NCBI GenBank assembly: GCA_036733305.1
Contig: DAINAT010000002.1
Location: 1 to 64,000 of the forward strand
Reading direction: 5' to 3'
Source: UBA7672 sp036733305
GTDB lineage: Bacteria > Pseudomonadota > Alphaproteobacteria > Caulobacterales > Hyphomonadaceae
DNA: 64,000 nucleotides
Every line of letters begins with the position of its first letter. The stretch's first letter is position 1. The notes beneath the pieces are model-generated. The model was not told the DNA's origin. It was given only the letters and a program-made list of their open reading frames with translations, and searched no databases. A program made the position numbers and the translations under genes. Shown here piece after piece: positions 1 to 6,241 of this stretch.

Positions 1-77
1 TGAGTTTGTTCGCGGGATTATTTCGCTGTCCTGCAGTTCTGCACCACCGCCGTCCCCCACTTTCACCCATCCACCGC

Positions 78-159
78 TCGTCCCGGCTTACGCCGGGATG
101 AGCGGGACGATGAATTGGCGCTGGTGATTGCGGCCCCTGGGTTCCCGCTTTCGCGGGAA
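78..159. repeat. Two REP-like palindromic units in intergenic DNA
   Basis: Positions 81-98 form a hairpin with TCCCGGC/GCCGGGA arms around TTAC. Positions 142-159 form a second with TTCCCGC/GCGGGAA arms around TTTC. Both share the pattern of a CCCG stem, a TTAC/TTTC loop, and a following (A)TGA. Such units are dispersed between genes in many proteobacterial genomes. The rest of 1-316 shows no convincing gene; the short plus-strand frame at 181-399 runs into the dehydrogenase gene and looks spurious. Confidence 0.55.
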
Positions 160-264
160 TGACGATGGAGGGGGTGGTGTGTGGGGCGCGGTGCATCTTT
201 GATGCACCTACGGGTGGGTGTTCGTGGAAATGAACACTACAAAGCGTGGTCATTTGCGGACATG

Positions 265-290
265 AAAAAGCCCGCTGTTTCCAGCGGGCC
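265..290 (-). terminator. Rho-independent terminator of the acyl-CoA dehydrogenase gene
   Basis: Perfect 8-bp stem GCCCGCTG / CAGCGGGC at 270-289 with a TTTC loop. On the minus strand it is followed by a run of T residues (AAAAA at 265-269 on the plus strand). It lies 27 nt past the stop codon of the gene ending at 317. Confidence 0.8.
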
Positions 291-316
291 GTTCCACACG
301 TCCGAGCTCAACACGC

Positions 317-1453
317 TCAGATGTTCGAGAGTTCGGTATAGCGGCGGAGGTGCCAGTCGGTGTTGCCGAACTGGCTTTCGATCATGGTGGCGCGCTTGAA
401 GAAGTGGCCGACATTGAGTTCGTCGGTCATGCCCATGCCGCCGTGGATCTGGACGGCGTCCTGGCTGATGAGTTTGGCGGCCTTGCCGATCTGCACTTTC
501 GCGCCGGAGGCGGCGAGCTTGCGGGCCTTGTCGGCTTCGTCGAGTTTCAGCGTCACCATGTAGGTCATGGAGATCGCCTGTTCGGCGGCCATGAACATGT
601 CGACCATGCGGTGTTGCAGAACCTGGAAGTTGGCGATCGGCTGGCCGAACTGCTTGCGCTGTTTGGCGTAGGTGATGGTGGCTTCGTTGAGAACCTTGAA
701 GCCGCCGCAGGCTTCGGCGCAGAGCGAGGCGATCGCGTAGTCGACGACTTTTTCGATGAGCGGCAGGCCGTTGTCGACTTCGCCCACGACGGCGTCAGCG
801 CCGACGGTGACGTTTTCGAAGTAGACTTCCGAGGCGCGCAGGCCGTCGACCGTCGGGTAGTCGCGGGTCGAGACGCCCTTGGCGTTTTTCGGCACGAGGA
901 AGACGGTGATGCCCGACTTGTCGCGCTGGCCGCCGGAGGTGCGGGCGGTGACGAAGAGGTGGTTGGCGAAGGGGGCGCCGATGACGACGGCCTTGTGGCC
1001 GTTGAGCGTGTAGCCCGCGCCTTCTTTCTTCGCGGTGGTCGAGACGTCGTTGAGGTCGTAGCGAGACTTCGGCTCGGAGTAGGCGAAGGCGAAGATGCTC
1101 TCGCCGCCGATCAGGCCGGCGATGTGTTGGTCTTTTTGCGCGGCGGTGCCGCCGTGGCGGAGGAAGTTGCCGCCGATGATGACGGTTTGCAGGTAGGGCT
1201 CGATCACGAGGCCTTTGCCGAATTCTTCGGAGACGATCATCGCCTCGATCGGGCCGCCGCCGAAGCCGCCCTCTTCTTCGGAGAAGGAGGCGCCGAGGAG
1301 ACCCAGCTCAGCGAACTGCGCCCACATTTCCGGACGCCAGCCGGCTTCGGATTTGGCGACCTTGCGGCGCGTATCGAAGTCGTACTGTTGGGCAACCAGC
1401 TTGGCGACCGTGTCGCGCAGCATGTCCTGTTCGGAAGTGAAGCTGAAATCCAT
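317..1453 (-). CDS. Acyl-CoA dehydrogenase family protein
   Basis: A 378-residue flavoprotein of the acyl-CoA dehydrogenase family, expected to oxidise an acyl-CoA to its 2-enoyl-CoA in the cytoplasm with FAD. The order is an N-terminal helical domain (opening MDFSFTSEQDMLRDTV), a middle beta domain (FAYSEPKSRYDL near residue 125) and a C-terminal helical domain with QIHGGMGMTDE near residue 337. Length is normal. The C-terminus lacks the YGGxxEIQ stretch present in the neighbour at 2278-3474. Two dissimilar ACADs encoded together resemble FadE pairs that form alpha2-beta2 heterotetramers acting on bulky (for example steroid side-chain) acyl-CoAs; applying that here is inference. Substrate unknown. 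It is last in a minus-strand run with the DUF2306 gene and the other ACAD, and ends at a clear terminator. Confidence 0.9.
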   Translation of the reverse strand: MDFSFTSEQDMLRDTVAKLVAQQYDFDTRRKVAKSEAGWRPEMWAQFAELGLLGASFSEEEGGFGGGPIEAMIVSEEFGKGLVIEPYLQTVIIGGNFLRHGGTAAQKDQHIAGLIGGESIFAFAYSEPKSRYDLNDVSTTAKKEGAGYTLNGHKAVVIGAPFANHLFVTARTSGGQRDKSGITVFLVPKNAKGVSTRDYPTVDGLRASEVYFENVTVGADAVVGEVDNGLPLIEKVVDYAIASLCAEACGGFKVLNEATITYAKQRKQFGQPIANFQVLQHRMVDMFMAAEQAISMTYMVTLKLDEADKARKLAASGAKVQIGKAAKLISQDAVQIHGGMGMTDELNVGHFFKRATMIESQFGNTDWHLRRYTELSNI

Positions 1454-1508
1454 GGGCGAGTTCTCCTTGCGACCCTTCTAGGCCGCCATTTCTTTCTTGC
1501 AACTGTGA

Positions 1509-2177
1509 TCAGGCGGGCGTGGGCGTCGCCCCCACCTTCGGCCGGCGCGGCTTACGGAGGGAGGCGATGAAGAGTTCGGCGACGATGAGGTTCGGGACCC
1601 AGGCAGCCCAGGCGATGATGCGATACGCCTCAAGCGGGAATCCGTCGCTCATCATGGAGGCGATGGGGAGGTAAATGCGCAGGGTGACTGCGCCGAAGGT
1701 GAGCGCGAAAGAGCGGATCATCCAGCGCTCGTGCGAGGCGAAGTCCTTGCGCATGGCGGCGCGAAGCGCCAGCAGCGTGAACGGCACCCAGAGAATGGCG
1801 AGGACGAAGAAGCCCCAGCCGGCGATGGGACCGGCAACCGAGGACAGCGCGATCAGGCCGCCGGCAATGCCGCCCACCACGCAGGCGAGGACGTAGCCAT
1901 AGCCCATCCAGCGATGGACGAGCGGCGCCTTGCGGCGGAGCGTCTTGGAGAACTGGAAGGCGCCCAGGATCATCGCGAAGCCGGAAGCGGCGATATGCGT
2001 TTCGAGGCCGAAGGGATGGAGCATCGGGTTCTTCAGGCCGAGGTGCTGGAAGCCGGTGAAGGTGAGGAAGAGCGCGTATCCGCCGACGCCGACGGAGAGG
2101 ATGGTGATCAGAAGCCAGATCGCGAAGTTGAGGAAATTGCCGGCGTTTGATGCTTTCGCGGGTGCAGCTGCGGTCAT
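1509..2177 (-). CDS. DUF2306 family integral membrane protein
   Basis: A 222-residue membrane protein with about six or seven hydrophobic helices. It has the layout of the DUF2306 family: conserved histidines in transmembrane segments (THIAASGFAMILGAFQF near residue 61, VHRWMGYGYVL near 87, SHERWMIRSFALTFGAVTLR near 148). Family function is unknown; the buried histidines suggest metal or haem coordination, but that is only a guess. It lies between two acyl-CoA dehydrogenase genes on the same strand, 56 nt upstream of the next gene, so co-transcription is likely. A role tied to electron transfer from the dehydrogenases is possible but unsupported by the sequence itself. Confidence 0.8.
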   Translation of the reverse strand: MTAAAPAKASNAGNFLNFAIWLLITILSVGVGGYALFLTFTGFQHLGLKNPMLHPFGLETHIAASGFAMILGAFQFSKTLRRKAPLVHRWMGYGYVLACVVGGIAGGLIALSSVAGPIAGWGFFVLAILWVPFTLLALRAAMRKDFASHERWMIRSFALTFGAVTLRIYLPIASMMSDGFPLEAYRIIAWAAWVPNLIVAELFIASLRKPRRPKVGATPTPA

Positions 2178-2236
2178 GGGTCGTTCTCCCTTTTTATCCC
2201 CTCTGACGGGGGTTGTTATTGAGGGAGGGTAGCACG

Positions 2237-2266
2237 GACCGGGGCGCGATTATATCGCCCCCGGCC
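2237..2266 (-). terminator. Possible hairpin terminator between dehydrogenase and DUF2306 genes
   Basis: GGGGCG (2241-2246) and CGCCCC (2256-2261) form a GC stem around a nine-base AT-rich loop, extendable with CCGG outer bases and one bulge. It lies about 15 nt past the stop codon at 2278. No T run follows on the minus strand, so it may only attenuate transcription. Confidence 0.35.
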
Positions 2267-2277
2267 CCGCGACCTGG

Positions 2278-3474
2278 CTAGAGGCCCAGCACCATCTTCG
2301 CGATGATGTTGTGCTGGATCTCGTTGGAGCCGCCGTAGATCGAGGTCTTGCGCATGTTGGCGTACATCGGCGCGGTCAGGTGAGCGTACTCAGGCCCGAT
2401 CGGATGCTGGTTGTCGCCGTCCTGCGGGAAGCCGCGGAAGTAAGGCGCGCCATAGACGCCGACAGCTTCGAGCGTGAGCTCGGTGATGCGCTGCTGGATC
2501 TCGGTGCCTTTGATTTTCAGGATCGAGGATTCCGGGCCGGGGCCTTTGCCCTGAGCTTCGCGCGCGAGCGTGCGGAGCTCGGTGAATTCGAGGGCCGACA
2601 GGTCGATCTCGAGTTCGGAGATCTTCTTGGCGAAGTCCGGGTTGCGGATGATCGGCTCGCCCTGGTCGAGTTCGACGGACGCAATCTCGCGCAGGCGCTC
2701 GATGCCCTTCTTGGAGCGGGCGACGCCGGCGATGCCGGTGCGCTCGTGAGCCAGAAGGTATTTCGCGTAGGTCCAGCCCTCATTCTCTTTGCCGACGAGG
2801 TTGGCGACCGGGACTTTGACGTCGGTGAACCAGGTCTCGTTGACCTCGTGGCCGCCATCCATGGTGATGATCGGACGGACTTCGACGCCGGGCGTCTTCA
2901 TGTCGACGAGGATGAAGGAGATGCCTTCCTGCGGTTTCTTGGCCGCCGGGTCGGTGCGGCAGAGGACGAAGATCCAGTCAGCGAAGTGGCCGAGCGTGGT
3001 CCAGGTTTTCTGGCCGTTGATGACGTAATGGTCGCCGACGCGCTCGGCTTTGGTTTTCAGCGATGCTAGGTCGGAGCCGGCGCCGGGTTCGGAATAGCCC
3101 TGGCACCAGAAGTCCGTGCCGTTGACGATGCGCGGGAGGTAGTGCGCTTTCTGCTCTTCCGAGGCGAAGGCCATCAGAACGGGCGCGAGCATCGACATGC
3201 CGAAGGGCGGGATCGGCAGGGTTTCAGCGCGGGCGCATTCTTCCTGGAAGATGAACTTCTGCACCGACGTCCAGCCCGTGCCGCCGTATGCCTTCGGCCA
3301 GGCGGGAGCACCCCAGCCGCGGGCGAACAGCGTTCGCTGCCAGAGGAGGAAGTCTTCCTTCGAATATTCATCGCGCGAGAATTTGCCGCGCAGCTCTTCC
3401 GGGTAGTCACTTTCGAGCCAGGTGCGAACTTCCTGACGGAAGGCGATGTCTTCGGGGGTGAAGCTCAGGTCCAT
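2278..3474 (-). CDS. Acyl-CoA dehydrogenase family protein
   Basis: A 398-residue cytoplasmic acyl-CoA dehydrogenase. The N-terminal helical domain opens MDLSFTPEDIAFRQEVRTWL. The flavin-binding middle domain has CQGYSEPGAGSDLASLKT near residue 134 and GQKTWTT near 164. The C-terminal domain ends with IYGGSNEIQHNIIAKMVLGL, the usual ACAD end. Length and motifs fit FadE-type enzymes acting on medium, long or branched acyl-CoAs. It is the first gene of a minus-strand run with DUF2306 and a second, shorter ACAD, and may form a mixed tetramer with that protein (inference). Two tandem 13-bp palindromes lie just upstream and suggest control by a dimeric TetR-like repressor. Confidence 0.93.
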   Translation of the reverse strand: MDLSFTPEDIAFRQEVRTWLESDYPEELRGKFSRDEYSKEDFLLWQRTLFARGWGAPAWPKAYGGTGWTSVQKFIFQEECARAETLPIPPFGMSMLAPVLMAFASEEQKAHYLPRIVNGTDFWCQGYSEPGAGSDLASLKTKAERVGDHYVINGQKTWTTLGHFADWIFVLCRTDPAAKKPQEGISFILVDMKTPGVEVRPIITMDGGHEVNETWFTDVKVPVANLVGKENEGWTYAKYLLAHERTGIAGVARSKKGIERLREIASVELDQGEPIIRNPDFAKKISELEIDLSALEFTELRTLAREAQGKGPGPESSILKIKGTEIQQRITELTLEAVGVYGAPYFRGFPQDGDNQHPIGPEYAHLTAPMYANMRKTSIYGGSNEIQHNIIAKMVLGL

Positions 3475-3497
3475 GGCGGTCTCCGGGCGACTATGGT

Positions 3498-3524
3498 TGA
3501 CGTAGCGTCATGGACGCTTCGTCA
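3498..3524 (-). promoter_or_regulatory. Tandem palindromic operator before acyl-CoA dehydrogenase
   Basis: Two similar dyads lie 24-50 nt upstream of the start at 3474: TGACGTAGCGTCA (3498-3510, perfect TGACG/CGTCA arms) and GGACGCTTCGTCA (3512-3524, GACG/CGTC arms). Their starts are 14 bp apart. A half-site ACGTCA occurs further upstream near 3565. The arrangement is typical of repressor operators, but the regulator is not identifiable here. Confidence 0.5.
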
Positions 3525-3639
3525 TGAATTCTAGTTGGCTATGCTCCGGTTTACCTGAGGTACGTCAAGCGTAAAGCCCTTCGGACGCGAGGTCGCATTG
3601 CCGCAACGTCAAGCTGCAATTGGTGGGAATTGGGGTTAT

Positions 3640-3846
3640 ATGAGAGCCGAGATGCTCCAACCGATCAAAACCCCCTGCGTGAAGGTCTGCGTCGTCGACG
3701 GCGCCAGCGGCAATTGTCTGGGCTGCGGCCGGACTTTGGGCGAGATCGCGCGCTGGGCGCGGCTGAGCGATCCCGAGCGGGATGCCGTGATGGTCGCCCT
3801 GTCCGCGCGCATGGATGCGCTGAAAGCTTCGGGAAAACTGGGCTGA
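3640..3846 (+). CDS. DUF1289 domain protein
   Basis: A small cytoplasmic protein of 68 residues carrying the DUF1289 signature: TPCVKVCVVD, then GNCLGCGRTLGEIARWARLS, then DPERDAVM. Four cysteines in a CxxxC...CxxC pattern suggest a small metal or iron-sulfur site. The family is common in proteobacteria, often near redox genes, with no established function. I chose the ATG at 3640 because GGGG lies a few bases before it; ATG 3652 is an equally possible start, and a TTG start at 3598 would extend the frame. It is transcribed divergently from the acyl-CoA dehydrogenase. Confidence 0.8.
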   Translation: MRAEMLQPIKTPCVKVCVVDGASGNCLGCGRTLGEIARWARLSDPERDAVMVALSARMDALKASGKLG

Positions 3847-3970
3847 TCGGGCAAATCCGGCAAAAAGAGCGCCAAGGCTAAAGAATATGGGCTGCTGTCC
3901 GTTTGTTCTTTGCTAGAGGATTTTCTGCTAGAAGAACTGTGTCGTGACGTCCCTTGGGGAGTCTTGGTCG

Positions 3971-4501
3971 GTGCGGAAGGCCCTGTTTCCTGCTCTGGCG
4001 CTGTTTGGCGCTGCGGCCCTCGGCCTCGTGGCTCTGCGGGACACGATGAATATGCGCGTCGATGCGAAGCCCGCGCTGGCGGAAGAAGCCTCGATCGAGC
4101 CGGAAGCGTTGCCGGTGATTTCATCGCACCAGATTCGCACAGCCTCCCTGCGCAAGGAAGGCGATGGGCACTACTGGGCGACGGCGCGGGTCAACAACCA
4201 GCCGGTGAAGTTCCTGGTCGATACCGGCGCGAGCCTCGTAGCGCTGAGCAAGCGCGATGCGCGGCGGCTGGGCATCGATACTGACAACCTCCAGCGCAAT
4301 GCCGAAGTACGCACCGCCGCCGGCCGCGTGAAGGCGGCGACCACCGTGCTGGACGCGATCACCATCGACGGCGTCACGGTGAAGAACGTATCGGCTGTCG
4401 TGATCGAGGAAGGGCTTGAGCACTCGCTGCTCGGCATGAGCTTCCTCAACCGCCTCGACGGCTGGGACGTGACCGCGCAAGCGATCATCATTCACGAGTA
4501 G
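3971..4501 (+). CDS. Membrane-anchored retropepsin-like aspartic protease (TIGR02281 type)
   Basis: A single N-terminal membrane anchor (KALFPALALFGAAALGLVAL) is followed by a roughly 110-residue retroviral-type aspartic protease domain. This has the catalytic triad motif FLVDTGASLVALS and the downstream hydrophobic-hydrophobic-glycine stretch HSLLGMSFLNRL. Proteins with this plan are the clan AA proteases of alphaproteobacteria; they probably act as homodimers on the periplasmic face, with unknown targets. I chose GTG 3971 because GGGGAG lies 9 nt upstream; a GTG at 3944 in the same frame is the alternative. The gene overlaps no neighbour and converges on the hypothetical gene ending at 4504, two bases away. 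Confidence 0.85.
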   Translation: MRKALFPALALFGAAALGLVALRDTMNMRVDAKPALAEEASIEPEALPVISSHQIRTASLRKEGDGHYWATARVNNQPVKFLVDTGASLVALSKRDARRLGIDTDNLQRNAEVRTAAGRVKAATTVLDAITIDGVTVKNVSAVVIEEGLEHSLLGMSFLNRLDGWDVTAQAIIIHE

Positions 4502-4503
4502 GT

Positions 4504-4974
4504 TCAGTCGGGCGAACGCTTCGCCAAATCCCGCGATTGATCGAACAGCGCAAGTAACTCGGCGCCGCGCTCCTTGTCTCCGATGTCCAAGATCAGGGTC
4601 AGATCGAGGAGCTTGTCGCCGTAAGTCAAATTTCCCACGAACAGCGCGTACCAGAAGGCTTCTTCCAGAGGATCATCTTCGTGCCATGTCGTCATAACAA
4701 ACGACTCCGGCGGGATGTCCTTGAAATCGTGAAGCGAGAGCGTGGCGTAGTCGACGGAGTCATCCCAGGACGAGCACTCCACGCCCCACGCCATCATGTA
4801 GAGGCAGCCCGATCTCACCAGCCAATCGCTTACGAGACCCTGCCAGTCTTCCGAAACAGCGGTTGTCACAACCACTACGGCGTTGAACGGCCTGCGATGC
4901 GTCCATTCCGGCAAGGGGCCTCCCGGAGGCAGGTGGACGTAAACCACCTCAAGCCCATCAGCTGGCAAGGGCAT
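4504..4974 (-). CDS. Conserved-looking hypothetical protein
   Basis: A 156-residue acidic soluble protein that I do not recognise. It has no signal peptide or membrane segment. It opens with a GLEVVYVHLPPGGPLPEWT segment and has several tryptophans and acidic clusters (WDDSVDY, WHEDDPLEEAFWYALF), which suggests a compact alpha/beta fold. Its start overlaps the last 17 bases of dusA on the same strand, so it is probably translated from the dusA transcript. The overlap and the proteobacterial codon pattern argue for a real gene; function unknown. Confidence 0.7.
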   Translation of the reverse strand: MPLPADGLEVVYVHLPPGGPLPEWTHRRPFNAVVVVTTAVSEDWQGLVSDWLVRSGCLYMMAWGVECSSWDDSVDYATLSLHDFKDIPPESFVMTTWHEDDPLEEAFWYALFVGNLTYGDKLLDLTLILDIGDKERGAELLALFDQSRDLAKRSPD

Positions 4975-5971
4975 GTGCAGGGCTCAAGGCGGCAAGCGCT
5001 TCGTCGTAAATTGTGATCGATTGCGCGCCGCGGGCGCCGGGGGCTTTTTCGGAGAGGATGCGGCGCCATTGGCGAGCGCCGGGGCGGCCAGAGAAGAGGC
5101 CGAGCATGTGGCGGGTGATGGAGTGGAGCACTGCGCCCTCTTCCAGTCGCGCGATGATCCACGGGCGGAAGTCGCGCGCGGCCTGGTCGGCTGTGCGTTG
5201 CGGCGTGTCGTCGCCAAAGATGCGGCTGTCGACGCCGAGCAGGAGATACGGCTCGTGATAGGCGGCGCGGCCGAGCATGACTCCATCGACGCGCGGGAGT
5301 TCACGCAGCGCGGTGTCGAGATCGGCGATGCCGCCATTGAGGATGATCTCGAGATCTGGATACGCGCGTTTCAGCTCGGCGACGATCTCGTAGTCGAGCG
5401 GTGGAATTTCGCGGTTCTCTTTCGGGCTGAGCCCCTTCAGCCATGCCTTGCGTGCATGGACGGTGAAGGAGGTTGTGCCTGCCTTCGCCTGTGTCTCGAC
5501 GAAGGAGAACAGGCGCTCGCGCGGATCATCATCATCGACGCCGAGACGATGCTTGATCGTGACCGGCACGCTCTTTCCCTCGTGTCTGGCAGCTTCGCGC
5601 ATGGCGGTGAGGCAGTCGGCAACGAGGTTGGGCTCGCGCATGAGGCAGGCGCCGAATGCGCCCGACTGCACGCGCTCCGACGGACAGCCGACATTGAGGT
5701 TGATCTCGATATAGCCATAGGCCACGCCGATGCGCGCCGCCTCCGCCAGCTTTTCCGGCTCGGAGCCACCGAGCTGCAACGCGACGGGCTGCTCGATCGG
5801 ATCAAAGCCCAGCAGCCGATCCCGCTGCCCGTGAATGACCGCGTCGGCGGTGACCATCTCAGTATAGAGCAAGGCATGGCGTGACAGATGACGATGGAAA
5901 GCCCGGCAATTCCGGTCCGTCCAGTCCATCATCGGGGCAACAGAGAACCTACGCGATTGGTTTTTCATCAA
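4958..5971 (-). CDS. dusA: tRNA-dihydrouridine(20/20a) synthase DusA
   Basis: A 337-residue FMN-dependent enzyme that reduces uridine to dihydrouridine at positions 20/20a of the tRNA D-loop. The TIM barrel opens with the DusA-specific RFSVAPMMDWTDRNCRAF. The catalytic loop INLNVGCPSERVQSGAFGACLM near residue 92 contains the active cysteine. The FMN-binding strands include TIKHRLGVDD and ILNGGIADL, and GVMLGRAAYHEPYLL follows. The C-terminal helical tRNA-binding domain contains HMLGLFSGRPGARQWRR. Length is typical of DusA rather than DusB/C. The downstream small gene overlaps by 17 nt. Confidence 0.95.
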   Translation of the reverse strand: MMKNQSRRFSVAPMMDWTDRNCRAFHRHLSRHALLYTEMVTADAVIHGQRDRLLGFDPIEQPVALQLGGSEPEKLAEAARIGVAYGYIEINLNVGCPSERVQSGAFGACLMREPNLVADCLTAMREAARHEGKSVPVTIKHRLGVDDDDPRERLFSFVETQAKAGTTSFTVHARKAWLKGLSPKENREIPPLDYEIVAELKRAYPDLEIILNGGIADLDTALRELPRVDGVMLGRAAYHEPYLLLGVDSRIFGDDTPQRTADQAARDFRPWIIARLEEGAVLHSITRHMLGLFSGRPGARQWRRILSEKAPGARGAQSITIYDEALAALSPAHALAS

Positions 5972-6241
5972 AAATATCGGGACATCAGAGCAGTAGACTG
6001 CATTGCCGTATCACAACGTTCTCTCACGGCCCCTCCCGTTTCGGGGTGTTTCCGTTTTGAATGTGACCTCAGCGTGACACGGATTGAATAGCTGGGGAGC
6101 GCGACAGGTGCGCGCGCAGAATGTGGCGGTTGTTCGCTGAAAGTCGTCCTGGGCTAGCTCCGCAAGTTGGCTTTTGCGCAGGTCAATCACGCGACGGCCC
6201 CTTCAATTGAAACCGGGACCACACGGCGCTCGGACCATCAG

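Noticed and set aside
350..1570. Long open frame on the plus strand opposite the acyl-CoA dehydrogenase
   Set aside because: It is antisense to a clear ACAD gene; the protein is Gly/Ala/Asp/Val-rich with no fold or family motif, as expected for shadow frames in GC-rich DNA.
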